Position numbers and translations under genes: made by a program. A DNA stretch of 46,682 bases from a virus: IMG/VR virus record IMGVR_UViG_3300012988_000021, positions 1 to 46,682 of that record. The stretch is one strand, 5' to 3'. The notes under the pieces were generated by a model. It saw only the letters and a program-made list of their open reading frames with translations. It had not been told where the DNA came from and did no database searches. Numbering within the stretch: position 1 is the first letter of the stretch; each line of letters starts with the position of its first letter. Of this stretch, positions 6,522 through 13,656 are shown piece by piece.

Positions 6522-7886
6522 TCATCGCTGAGCAGCGCAGGCCTGTTCGGCGATGTCCTCTCCCTCACGCCGGCAGATACGATCCAGCTCGTCGAGCAGC
6601 TCACTGGGCAGCCCGTGCATCGTGTCCATCGCCATCGTGCGCAGCGCTTGGCATGCAATCAGCATTGCGGTGCTGAGCTCGATGTCGTCCTGCGATTGTT
6701 CCAGGCCGGCATTCGTCGCAGCTGACATGATCGTGTTCACCAAGAGCTGCTGGGCGAGCTCGCTTTTCGAGCCCTTCTTGGGCTTGGTGACCTTTGCGTT
6801 GATCTTGCGGGCCTTCGACGCTTGGCTCTCTGGACTGCGCAGGTTTGCCTGAAGTTCGGCAAACGCCAGATTCTTGGAGTTTCCGGCCTTGTCGACCGCT
6901 TGAAGAAGAACGCCCTCCAAGCCGCCGAACTCAGGCACATGCTGCGGACGAATGTCCAACTCGTACAGCATGTACTTGAGCTTCACGAGCCAACCGTCGG
7001 CGTCGGCGCTCGCCCTGAGCATCGTGTACAACTTGGTCGCGTAGCTCGACCACAAGTTTTTGTCCTTGTTTTCACCGAAGCAACGCTCGAACCATTCGTA
7101 CTCGTTCGATCCAACGGGATGGCCATCACGGACGGCACGCCAATTGGCTCGGTCGTTGTACGGCTCTGCCCAGACGTACTCGCACAGCTCCGGCCGAATC
7201 GCTTCGATCAACGCGTCCAGTTCGCCGCTCTCGATCATCTGCGGAAAAACCGGGCACAGCATTCCGAACGTGGGGATCCCCTCGTCCTGCAGCTTCCGGA
7301 GCGCATTCAATCGAGCCCGTGGATTTGAGGTGCCGATCTCGACAGCGCTCGACCAAGCGTTGTCCAAGCTGCCGATTGAGAGCGAGACCACCACTCGGTC
7401 TCCCAAGGACTTGAGGATTTTGAGCCACTTCGGCGATGCGACGGTCACGGACTTGGTCAAGATCCGGATTCGGAACGAGGTGCGCTCGATCAAAAGCTTG
7501 ATGACGGCTTCGAGATCATTGGGATCAACTACCGGGGCAAAGGCGTCCGTCATTTGGCTCAGTGCCAGGACCTTGCCCTTGCCGAACGATTTCGGTTTGT
7601 CGGCCAGTTCCGCTGCCAGTCGAGGGGCTACCGGGTCTGACCAGACGTAGGCCAGCTCCGGGTTGTCTTTTGGAGTTAACCTTTCTCCTGTCTGTTCAAT
7701 TACAAGCCTGGTGATTTCGGGGCTGCGTGTAACAAGATAACGACTGGTATTGGATGAGCAGTACCGGCAACCGAACCCACACAGGGCGGTCATCTCAATG
7801 TGAAATTCGGCCAGGTCTTTCTTAGCCCAGTTGCTGGGCTGGATAACGTTCTTGGTATTGGGAACTACTACGAGCTTGTTTTTCAT
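6522..7886 (-). CDS. Radical SAM enzyme, SPL-like
   Basis: 454 residues. C36-x3-C40-x2-C43 (ALCGFGCRYCSS) binds the radical SAM 4Fe-4S cluster. Downstream, VLALSQMTDAF, RIRILTKSV and VVVSLSIGSLD follow the strand order of spore-photoproduct-lyase/Rv2578c-like radical SAM proteins. After ~330 comes a separate helical C-terminal part (KARKINAKVTKPKKGSKSEL and on) not usual for that family. The substrate is unknown; DNA lesion repair or nucleic-acid modification is family-based inference. It has its own promoter region with an operator copy (7908-7920) and ends at the 6475-6510 hairpin, so it is a single-gene unit. It is an uncommon cargo for a phage of this size. Confidence 0.85.
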   Translation of the reverse strand: MKNKLVVVPNTKNVIQPSNWAKKDLAEFHIEMTALCGFGCRYCSSNTSRYLVTRSPEITRLVIEQTGERLTPKDNPELAYVWSDPVAPRLAAELADKPKSFGKGKVLALSQMTDAFAPVVDPNDLEAVIKLLIERTSFRIRILTKSVTVASPKWLKILKSLGDRVVVSLSIGSLDNAWSSAVEIGTSNPRARLNALRKLQDEGIPTFGMLCPVFPQMIESGELDALIEAIRPELCEYVWAEPYNDRANWRAVRDGHPVGSNEYEWFERCFGENKDKNLWSSYATKLYTMLRASADADGWLVKLKYMLYELDIRPQHVPEFGGLEGVLLQAVDKAGNSKNLAFAELQANLRSPESQASKARKINAKVTKPKKGSKSELAQQLLVNTIMSAATNAGLEQSQDDIELSTAMLIACQALRTMAMDTMHGLPSELLDELDRICRREGEDIAEQACAAQR

Positions 7887-8336
7887 GTTTCCTGCTTATT
7901 GGTTCTGATAAGTGAGTTATCGGGTTATTGGTTAGCTACACCGCTGAATCTGGTCGCCCGGGGCCAAACCGGGATTTATTTTCAAGGCCATGTCGATTTC
8001 TGGTCGGATCTCTGGGCACACCTCCGCTGTCTGGCCGCATGCCGGCCTCTTGGACGTAGGTCTCCCGATGCGGGCCAGTGACTCGCGGACTACTCGGGAG
8101 GTGGGGTGCCCTGGCTTCGCCCCCTCCTTACGAGTGAGGGGCGGCTTGCACGGGGCTATGGTCTAGGGCGATGTCGCCGGTTTCGTGCTGGAGTGGTTTT
8201 TGTTCATACCTGATAGAACGGAGACCGACTTTATGGATTAAGATCAAACGACGTCGGGCTCACTTTCGGTCCTGTGGCCGACTGCGGGCGGCCAAGCGCC
8301 TTGACGGGCGCTGGCCCGAGGTTCAGATGTTCAGGT
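7887..8336. other. 450-bp divergent intergenic region
   Basis: No supported gene. It holds the control regions of the leftward radical SAM gene and the rightward zinc-ribbon genes. Contents include the palindrome at 7908-7920, GC-rich inverted segments around 8096-8140, and a 10-bp inverted pair (TCATACCTGA at 8204-8213 and TCAGGTATGA at 8331-8340). The second arm covers the start codon of the next gene. Confidence 0.5.
7908..7920. promoter_or_regulatory. Second operator-like palindrome ATAAGTGAGTTAT
   Basis: Near copy of 6421-6433, 22 bp upstream of the radical SAM start. The surroundings match too: AATAAGCA near the start codon, and GGTGTAGCTAACC further up on the minus strand. Confidence 0.6.
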
Positions 8337-8579
8337 ATGAGTGAACCCGTGGTTTGCGAAGAGTGCGGTCATCCCCAAGACCTCGGGGAGCACAACATCG
8401 TGCTTCGGCCTCCTCAGATCCAAGCGTGCACCATTTGCGGTGAAGGTTTGTACACGGTCTGCGTGAAGCCGGCGCCGTACACTGATCCGGACACGCTAGC
8501 GATTGCGCCGTTCGAGGCGGCCTACCGGTGTCGGCAAGGGCACATGACCTTCGGCCCTGGCCCCACGATCCAAGTCTGA
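8337..8579 (+). CDS. Zinc-ribbon microprotein
   Basis: 80 residues from ATG 8337; the frame is open to 8274 but the extension is unlike a protein. It has three Cys clusters: VCEECGHPQDL, ACTICGEGL and YRCRQGHMTF. The first two make a standard four-Cys ribbon. The rest is short strands with no catalytic motif. It is the first of three rightward genes (8337, 8616, 8848). It is likely a structural zinc protein binding nucleic acid or a partner; no specific function can be assigned. Confidence 0.65.
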   Translation: MSEPVVCEECGHPQDLGEHNIVLRPPQIQACTICGEGLYTVCVKPAPYTDPDTLAIAPFEAAYRCRQGHMTFGPGPTIQV

Positions 8580-8615
8580 TCGTTAGCGCTCCACTCCGGG
8601 GTAAGTACGGGCTCT

Positions 8616-8828
8616 ATGACCGACGTCCCGTTCTTCTCCCTCGCCGACGAGCAGCTCGAACACGTGCGTTGCGAGTGCGGGGAACTGCCGCTCTCGACGG
8701 TCTACCCCGTGCAGGGCGGCACATGGGAAGTGTACTGCGCGTCTTGCGGCGCATGCATCGCGCTCGACGCCGTCTTTACCGTGATGCACGACATCAACAG
8801 TTGGTCTGTCGACGAGCGGCCCCTTTGA
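8616..8828 (+). CDS. Second small zinc-ribbon protein
   Basis: 70 residues. RCECGELPL and YCASCGACIALD give a C-x-C ... C-x2-C-x2-C zinc ribbon in a short all-beta context. It follows the other zinc-ribbon gene after 36 bp and precedes the DUF2971 gene by 19 bp, so the three are probably one operon. It may be a distant paralogue of the 8337 gene, since both keep a short ribbon with an acidic N-terminus. Confidence 0.65.
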   Translation: MTDVPFFSLADEQLEHVRCECGELPLSTVYPVQGGTWEVYCASCGACIALDAVFTVMHDINSWSVDERPL

Positions 8829-8847
8829 CGACTAACCTGATGGCGAG

Positions 8848-9783
8848 ATGTCCGTAGGCACAAGAGAGGCACTTGCTCGCGTCCGGGCCCGCCTCACCAC
8901 AGAGGCGTTCCATGAGGTCCGAACATCACCGCCGCCCAGATTGTATCACTACACCCGGCTGTCGACTTTGCAGCACATCCTGGAGGGCAGAAAAGTTTGG
9001 GCCACCGAAGGGCACTTCTTGAATGACACGACGGAGCTGCGGCACGCAGCTTCGCTGATTTTAGATTTTGTCTCGGCCCGCCTGACGTCGGAAGTCATCG
9101 ACAAACACAAGACCGAGAACGTGCTCACTTTCATTGAGCACCTATTTCGGAAGGACGCCGAAGACCATGATCGGTTGATCTTCGTAAGTTCGTTTTCCGA
9201 GCATTCAGATTCGTTGAGTCAGTGGCGAGCGTACGCGGATGATGGCGCTGGCGTTGCCCTTGGCCTCGATCTGAATTATCTGCTCGCCAAGGACTATGAG
9301 GATCTGGCGCCATTCTTGACTAGGCCAGCCGTGCTCAAGTGCGAGTACGAACATGCTAAGCAATGCCGTATCCTTGAATCGATTGTAAGAGGGTTGACTG
9401 AGAAAGCGCTTGAACTGTCATCGGCGAAGGGCGGTGCCCATTGGTCGGCCGTTGCAATGGAGCTTGCATACCAAATTCTGTTGGTCGCTAACGACTTCGG
9501 TCCGCTTCTCAAAAACCCAGGGTTTGCCGAAGAAGCGGAGTGGCGAATCTTGGTTCGGGATGAGGGCATTAGCATTTCGGAAGCGGTAAAATTTCGTGAC
9601 ACCAAGTTCGGTCCGGCGCCTTACATAGAAGTCCCGCTCACCGCAGGCCAACTTTTACCGCTCACGCACGTAGTGTTTGGACCACGGGTCGAGCACGCAG
9701 CCAAGCGATCGGTGCGGCTCATGCTTAGCCGTTACGGCTTGGACCCCGAGCTGACGAACGCAACGGCAACCTACCGAAGCTAG
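8848..9783 (+). CDS. DUF2971-type protein
   Basis: 311 residues. RLYHYTRLSTLQHILEGRKV near the N-terminus, WATEGHFLNDTTELRHA, FVSSFSEHSDSLSQWRAYAD and GVALGLDL are the successive signatures of the DUF2971 family; AEEAEWRILVRDE fits its C-terminal part. The biochemical function of the family is not established. Its members are frequent in accessory and defence-associated islands. The His-Tyr-Thr/Phe-Leu-Asn-Asp pattern suggests an enzyme site. It lies last in an operon with two zinc-ribbon proteins and converges on the 9792-10469 gene, with only 8 bp between the stops. A second, more divergent protein of similar style is at 16351-17055. Confidence 0.8.
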   Translation: MSVGTREALARVRARLTTEAFHEVRTSPPPRLYHYTRLSTLQHILEGRKVWATEGHFLNDTTELRHAASLILDFVSARLTSEVIDKHKTENVLTFIEHLFRKDAEDHDRLIFVSSFSEHSDSLSQWRAYADDGAGVALGLDLNYLLAKDYEDLAPFLTRPAVLKCEYEHAKQCRILESIVRGLTEKALELSSAKGGAHWSAVAMELAYQILLVANDFGPLLKNPGFAEEAEWRILVRDEGISISEAVKFRDTKFGPAPYIEVPLTAGQLLPLTHVVFGPRVEHAAKRSVRLMLSRYGLDPELTNATATYRS

Positions 9784-9791
9784 CTGAAGTT

Positions 9792-10469
9792 CTATGGGAT
9801 TGCGCTTTTTGCCGGCGGCGCGATTGGTATCGATGACGGCAACTGTGGCACCGACGAAGGCGCCGGCTGCACGGGGATCGCGGTTGCTGGCGGCGCAGGT
9901 TGGATTGTGACGGCCGTTGGCTTAGTTGGGGGCTTCGCAGCAAACATGTTCACCTGAGCGAAGCGGGCTAGGAACCCAAAGCCCATCAACAGGAGAACCA
10001 CGGAGCTGACGTTCATCACCGTCACTAAGCGGAGCAGGGTCTTCGAATCCTTCTTCTCCAATGCACGTTCGAGAAGCCAGTGACCCAAGGGCATCGAGAG
10101 GATCATCATCCCAAGGCTTCCCAAGAGCCCGCCCCACCCCCACCACAGCGTGCTCAACGATGACGGTAACGGCGTGGGGGTCACATCGTGCAGAAATGTG
10201 ATCGAAAGAGCGAGCGCCCCGCTGCTCACCGTCACGATCGTTCGCTCGAAGCTCTCTAGGGACTTGCCGTATAGCTCGACGAGTCCCTTGCGCTCCGGGT
10301 CGACGTCCATTGCTGCGGTCGTCGCTACGGGTTGGTTTTGGGCAGTGACGGCTGGGGCGACTGCGGCAACTGTGGCGATGGAGGCGGTTTGAACCCCGCC
10401 CCCGGATCCGGCTTTGGGGGGTCGTTGACCGGCGGGCGATTGCTGTTGACGTCTTCGTTTGGCACTCAA
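9792..10469 (-). CDS. Membrane protein with proline-rich ends
   Basis: 225 residues, TTG start 1 bp after the stop of the microprotein upstream. The N-terminus is basic and Gln/Pro-rich (SAKRRRQQQSPAGQRPPK). Hydrophobic segments lie at about 75-95, 108-135 and 150-172 (LVTVMNVSSVVLLLMGFGFL). The C-terminal ~55 residues are almost only Pro/Ala/Ser/Val (QPAPPATAIPVQPAPSSVPQ). It ends a four-gene leftward unit whose other three members are proline-rich microproteins, so they may act together at the membrane. Superinfection exclusion or a lysis-timing role would fit but is unproven. Confidence 0.65.
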   Translation of the reverse strand: MSAKRRRQQQSPAGQRPPKAGSGGGVQTASIATVAAVAPAVTAQNQPVATTAAMDVDPERKGLVELYGKSLESFERTIVTVSSGALALSITFLHDVTPTPLPSSLSTLWWGWGGLLGSLGMMILSMPLGHWLLERALEKKDSKTLLRLVTVMNVSSVVLLLMGFGFLARFAQVNMFAAKPPTKPTAVTIQPAPPATAIPVQPAPSSVPQLPSSIPIAPPAKSAIP

Positions 10470-10470
10470 G

Positions 10471-10581
10471 CTACTTCTTTATTGGTGGAGGACTCGGAGG
10501 AGGTGGCGGTGGTTTAAAGCCCTTCTCGACTTCGACATACTTTGGCTGAGGCGGCGGTTGCGGCGCTGGCTTGTCTGTCAC
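10471..10581 (-). CDS. Proline-rich microprotein C
   Basis: 36 residues, GTG start overlapping the previous stop by one base (TAGTG), strong evidence of coupled translation. Reads VTDKPAPQPPPQPKYVEVEK and then GFKPPPPPPSPPPIKK. The block KYVEVEKGFKPPPPPP aligns with KFVYIADPAKK..GGFKPPP of microprotein A and KLVHEVDPKK..LGFKPPPPPP of microprotein B, so the three are paralogues. A conserved hydrophobic strand followed by GFKP3+ may be a docking peptide. Confidence 0.6.
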   Translation of the reverse strand: MTDKPAPQPPPQPKYVEVEKGFKPPPPPPSPPPIKK

Positions 10582-10721
10582 TACTTGGACCCTTTCGGCT
10601 TCGTATTGACCTTCGGAGGAGGTGGGGGCGGAGGTTTGAACCCGAGCTCTTTCACCTTCTTTGGGTCAACCTCGTGAACCAACTTCACGAGTCGCGGCGG
10701 TGCTTTCTTTGCGGTTGCCAT
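10581..10721 (-). CDS. Proline-rich microprotein B
   Basis: 46 residues, ATG 2 bp after the stop of microprotein A. Reads MATAKKAPPRLVKLVHEVDP, then KKVKELGFKPPPPPPPKVNT, then KPKGSK. It is a paralogue of A and C: basic start, short hydrophobic strand, Asp-Pro-Lys-Lys, then GFKP7. The basic C-terminus contrasts with the acidic strand. Its longer open frame upstream to 10931 is not supported. Confidence 0.6.
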   Translation of the reverse strand: MATAKKAPPRLVKLVHEVDPKKVKELGFKPPPPPPPKVNTKPKGSK

Positions 10722-10723
10722 GG

Positions 10724-10858
10724 CTACTTTCCCCTCGGCTTCACGTCCTTGGGCGGTGGTGATGGCGGGGGTTTGAAGCCACCGTTCGGCTTTTTCGCGG
10801 GGTCGGCGATGTAGACAAATTTTGTTGGTTTCGGGACGCTGTTCTTCGTCGACGCCAT
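10724..10858 (-). CDS. Proline-rich microprotein A
   Basis: 44 residues; first gene of the leftward unit A-B-C-membrane protein. Reads MASTKNSVPKPTKFVYIADP, then AKKPNGGFKPPPSPPPKDVK, then PRGK. It shares the strand-DP-KK-GFKPPP core with B and C. Too short for most gene callers. The operator-like inverted repeat at 10935-10980 lies ~80 bp upstream. Confidence 0.6.
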   Translation of the reverse strand: MASTKNSVPKPTKFVYIADPAKKPNGGFKPPPSPPPKDVKPRGK

Positions 10859-10934
10859 GGCGAACTCCAGACGAAACGGTACGCCTCCATCCCCTGTACG
10901 GACAAGCAGTATGTGACGGCAAAGCTGTCACGGC

Positions 10935-10980
10935 ATCGATTCGAACCCCAAGCTCGGACCCGCTGGGGGTTCGACTCGAT
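10935..10980. repeat. 15-bp inverted repeat upstream of microprotein operon
   Basis: ATCGATTCGAACCCC (10935-10949) pairs with GGGGTTCGACTCGAT (10966-10980), one mismatch, 16-base loop. TTCGAA/GGTTCGA makes it look like a T arm, but no tRNA can be built. It may be an operator of the microprotein operon or an accessory site for integration. Confidence 0.5.
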
Positions 10981-11129
10981 TTTCAAATTTGCCGTGTTTT
11001 TCGAGGTGGTCCCCCAAACAGTTGGGGGACCACTCGGGGGACCACTTTTCGTAACGTTGGGGATCGTCAGGTAACGCTAAGTGGCTGAAATCACGCGGCC
11101 AGTAACGCCTGGAAACGCTGGTTTTGCGT

Positions 11130-11175
11130 CTTGCCAAGGTTGACGTCGAGGGTTCGAATCCCTTCTCCCGCTCCG
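11130..11175 (+). other. attP core: 3' part of tRNA-Gly(GCC)
   Basis: From CTTGCCAAGG onwards the sequence is the anticodon loop, variable loop, T arm (GAGGG-TTCGAAT-CCCTT) and acceptor end (CTCCCGC-T-CC) of a tRNA-Gly with anticodon GCC. Left of 11130 there is no matching anticodon stem (GCGTC instead of CAACC), so it is not a complete tRNA. This is the expected identity block through which a phage restores its target tRNA on integration, with crossover in the anticodon loop. The host attB should be the tRNA-Gly(GCC) gene. Confidence 0.85.
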
Positions 11176-11192
11176 AAAAACTTAACGAAACC

Positions 11193-11222
11193 AACGGGTT
11201 AGAGAAGTCTCTCTAGCCCGTT
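11193..11222 (+). terminator. 13-bp hairpin with T run next to attP core
   Basis: AACGGGTTAGAGA pairs with TCTCTAGCCCGTT (one G-U) around AGTC, followed by TTTT on the plus strand. It lies 17 bp after the tRNA-like core, so after integration it would end the transcript of the restored tRNA-Gly. It overlaps the last codons of the integrase on the other strand. Confidence 0.75.
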
Positions 11223-12505
11223 TTCGCATTTGGGGGACCACTTGGAGTGGTTGGGGAACCACTCGGGGGACCACCAGCTGCATTGCGCGGTCCGCCAGTG
11301 CCGAACAGCTGGACGACCTTGGCGATGGACTCCCGCTGCTCCTCCGGCGCCACGCTGCTGTACAACTCTTCCATCTCCTCCGTGCCGTGCCCGCTGATGC
11401 TGGTCTTCACCAGGCGGTCGACCTTCGCGAACCGGGCCAGGTCGTTGTAGGTCCTTCTGAGGCCCCTCTGGGTGAATGCTGGGAAGCCAAGCTCCTCAGC
11501 GATCTCCTGGAACGGCTTGTTCAGAATGGTCGGCGCCCGGAAGCCGCCGGTCACGCTTGGAAACAACAGATCGGAATCCTGTTGCTCCGGTGTGTGGAGC
11601 TGTTGCTCGACGTGCCAGGTCAGCACATCGAGCACGGCCTTCGGCACCGTGACCGAATACCGGGTCCGTTGCTTGGTCATTTGCATGACCTCGTTGCCGC
11701 GGGTCTGGGAACGCCGGATCAAAATCTTGCCGGTGTCCCACTTGATGTCGGCCTCCGGACCACGCCGCCGAAGCGGACGCAGGGTGGAGGGCCGAAGCCC
11801 CGTCGCAAACCCGATGAACGCCATGGCGTAGTGCTGCGGATAGATCTCCCGCAACCTCGCCAAGAACGCCGGCACCTGTTCGGGGTGCAGGGCATTGGGC
11901 TCCTCCTCGGAATACGTAACCCAATCGTCGGTGTTGAAATCGGCAACATCCTCGGTCGCTAGGTGCGGCAGCGTGAACTTCCGCTTGGCCGCTTTGCAGA
12001 TGACCCTCAAGATCGATAGCCACCCGTTTGCGGTCGTTGGTGAATAGTCGCCGGCCTTGATCAAACCGGCGATACCCAACTTCCATTGCTCGACGTGGCT
12101 GACGTGCAGCTTGTCGACGAAGATGTCACCCAGCCCGGGCACGTACTTCTCGCTCTTCTCACCGGTCGTGCCGCCGATCAAATGTTCGAGGGTGTTGACC
12201 CAACGAGCACGACCAACGGTGCTCTTGATGTCACCGACGGCGACCTTGTCCTCAAGAAGCTGAACGGCGAAGTCGGAGAAGCGCAGCTTGGCTGGCGTCG
12301 GTAAGGCAACGCCGGACTTGATGCGTTCGATCTCCCCCTGAAGCCATTGGAGCGCTTGCAGCGGGTCGGTCGTGTCGATCGTCTTCTTGATCTCGACGAG
12401 CGTGTCCGTGCTCGGGTCTTTGACCCGGGCTCGAACTAGATGACCTCCTGTGCTTGTTGCGAACACGTTGGGGTACTTGGTCTTGGTTAGCAGTGCTCTT
12501 GTCAT
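11213..12505 (-). CDS. int: Tyrosine-type site-specific integrase
   Basis: 430 residues. An N-terminal arm-binding part (1-70) is followed by a core-binding domain (~75-200) and a catalytic domain (~205-400). Visible catalytic residues: R238 (TGLRPSTL), K278 (MTKQRTRY), R350 (RGLRRTY), H373 (ISGHGTEE) and nucleophile Y382 (ELYSSV). The usual box II His (H-x-x-R) is replaced by R347, a tolerated but uncommon change. The last ~28 residues are Gly/Pro/Ser-rich and are coded by the right-hand arm-type sites. A GAGG site lies 8 bp before the ATG. It acts on attP at its 3' side to integrate the phage into the host tRNA-Gly(GCC). Confidence 0.92.
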   Translation of the reverse strand: MTRALLTKTKYPNVFATSTGGHLVRARVKDPSTDTLVEIKKTIDTTDPLQALQWLQGEIERIKSGVALPTPAKLRFSDFAVQLLEDKVAVGDIKSTVGRARWVNTLEHLIGGTTGEKSEKYVPGLGDIFVDKLHVSHVEQWKLGIAGLIKAGDYSPTTANGWLSILRVICKAAKRKFTLPHLATEDVADFNTDDWVTYSEEEPNALHPEQVPAFLARLREIYPQHYAMAFIGFATGLRPSTLRPLRRRGPEADIKWDTGKILIRRSQTRGNEVMQMTKQRTRYSVTVPKAVLDVLTWHVEQQLHTPEQQDSDLLFPSVTGGFRAPTILNKPFQEIAEELGFPAFTQRGLRRTYNDLARFAKVDRLVKTSISGHGTEEMEELYSSVAPEEQRESIAKVVQLFGTGGPRNAAGGPPSGSPTTPSGPPNAKTG

Positions 12506-12746
12506 GTGAAACCTCGGGTTGAGGCGTCACCTGACGATCCGCCTCGATCGATACCGAGGACTGGCCCCGGAGGAAAGCGTCCAAGTCCGCCACCGCGTAC
12601 ATGTCCGTGCCCCTGCCGCCACGCCGGCCCACCGGGATTAGCCGGCGTTCGTGCTTCAGCTTGCGGATTGCCCCGGCGGTTTTGAAGCCGCAGTACGCCG
12701 CCGCTTGGGCGGTGGTGAGCAGGCCAGACGTAACGAGCGGTAACAT
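12252..12746 (-). CDS. HTH protein (excisionase/AlpA-like) overlapping int
   Basis: 164 residues. LVTSGLLTTAQAAAYCGFKT followed by IRKLKHERRLIPVGRRGGRG and YAVADLDAFLRG is a MerR/AlpA-type helix-turn-helix with its wing, as found in excisionases and directional factors. That domain ends near residue 70. The rest (Ser/Arg/His-rich, unlike a folded domain) runs out of frame through the first 254 bp of int. Either the gene truly overlaps int by that length, or a frameshift near 12505 links the HTH to the integrase. Functionally it probably bends attP or represses int. Confidence 0.7.
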   Translation of the reverse strand: MLPLVTSGLLTTAQAAAYCGFKTAGAIRKLKHERRLIPVGRRGGRGTDMYAVADLDAFLRGQSSVSIEADRQVTPQPEVSHDKSTANQDQVPQRVRNKHRRSSSSSPGQRPEHGHARRDQEDDRHDRPAASAPMASGGDRTHQVRRCLTDASQAALLRLRRSAS

Positions 12747-12803
12747 CTCGGCCTATACACCGACCGCACGAACGACCCGCTTGTGCGGTGTCTTGCACCA
12801 AAC

Positions 12804-13187
12804 TCACGTGGTCGCTCCACCTTGCTTGGGCACCTTGGGCAGGCTGAACTTCCTTGGGGTCGAGCCGTCCTTCACCAATTGCCCACCCGAAGCCAAAGAG
12901 TGCACCGTCGCTTCGACTGACTTCTCGGGTGCAGACACCAAGGACTGGATCTCCTTGATCGTGAGCCCAGGCTGCTGCTCCACGACACTTAGGATCGATT
13001 CTTTGAGGCCACCCGGCTTCGGGGCTGCTGGATTCTTAGGGTTGCGTTTCTGAGTCTTAGGCGGGGCGGGGGTGCCCAACGCCTCGTCGATCACCGCCAC
13101 TCGGGCGAGCAGGGTTTCTCGTTCTTGGGTCAATGCTTGGCGGACCTGAGTCAGTTGGCTGATCAGATCCAGTTCGGGGTTCTTCAT
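12804..13187 (-). CDS. Coiled-coil plus winged-helix DNA-binding protein
   Basis: 127 residues from MKNPELDL; the frame is open 8 codons further. N-terminal coiled coil (LISQLTQVRQALTQERETLL), Lys/Pro/Ala linker (PAPPKTQKRNPKNPAAPKPG), then a C-terminal winged helix (GLTIKEIQSLVSAPEKSVEA, then VHSLASGGQLVKDGSTPRKF). The plan is the same as the protein at 13892-14257. Such coiled-coil/linker/winged-helix proteins are common, in my recollection, in myxobacterial genomes. It stands divergent to the 13405 gene and could regulate the lysis-lysogeny region, but its target is unknown. Confidence 0.7.
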   Translation of the reverse strand: MKNPELDLISQLTQVRQALTQERETLLARVAVIDEALGTPAPPKTQKRNPKNPAAPKPGGLKESILSVVEQQPGLTIKEIQSLVSAPEKSVEATVHSLASGGQLVKDGSTPRKFSLPKVPKQGGATT

Positions 13188-13404
13188 GTCTTGAGCCCCT
13201 ACCGAGCCCAATTGGGAAATGAAATTAAATTCGCTGAGCGACCACCGAGATTAGGCAATCATGATTTAAATTCCAGCGACACCGAGAAAGATAGGGGTTC
13301 GTCATTCGACGACCCCCGACCAGTGCTCATTTATCTTGTCTCCAGCTATCGATTCTCGGTAGTGGGATCCTGACCCCATTCTAGGGGTGGGAAGGGATAG
13401 GAGA

Positions 13405-13656
13405 ATGAAGCTCAACGGATATACCGTCCAGAGTGGCGGTTTGATTCTGGGGTGGCGTCGTACGGCCAGCAAGGCGTTCGATCTCGCTGACACGTACGTC
13501 AATCAGGACGTGCAGGTGTTGTTCGGTCAGCACACGCTGGAGGAGATCGAGGCTATCGAACGCTGCGAGCAGAGCCGACTACGAAGCCCGATCGCCCTCC
13601 AGATCGAAAGCGGAACCTGGATGGTCGGGGCGGTCACGAGCGGGCAAGCCAAGTGA
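13405..13656 (+). CDS. Small hypothetical protein
   Basis: 83 residues from MKLNGYTVQSG, preceded by a GGGATAGGAG ribosome-binding site; an ATG at 13387 gives 6 extra residues. Strand-rich start (LNGYTVQSGGLILGWRRT), a central helix with EEIEAIERCEQSRL, and a final strand (ALQIESGTWMVGAV). No family recognised. It overlaps the next ORF by GTGA, so the two are translated together. Confidence 0.6.
   Translation: MKLNGYTVQSGGLILGWRRTASKAFDLADTYVNQDVQVLFGQHTLEEIEAIERCEQSRLRSPIALQIESGTWMVGAVTSGQAK

Larger units (their letters stand above)
11006..11274. other. attP: attP with arm-type integrase sites
   Basis: The decamer GGGGGACCAC occurs on both sides of the tRNA-like core. On the left it is at 11006-11015 (inverted), 11024-11033 and 11036-11045. 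On the right it is at 11232-11241, 11253-11262 (GGGGAACCAC) and 11265-11274. Tyrosine integrases of the lambda type bridge such arm sites and the core. GTAACG-type motifs at about 11050, 11071 and 11102 could be further Int or Xis sites. The right-hand arm sites lie inside the integrase C-terminal codons. Confidence 0.7.

Noticed and set aside
11130-11175. Complete tRNA-Gly gene
   Set aside because: Only the part from the anticodon loop to the acceptor end is present; the 5' half is absent, so it is an att core.
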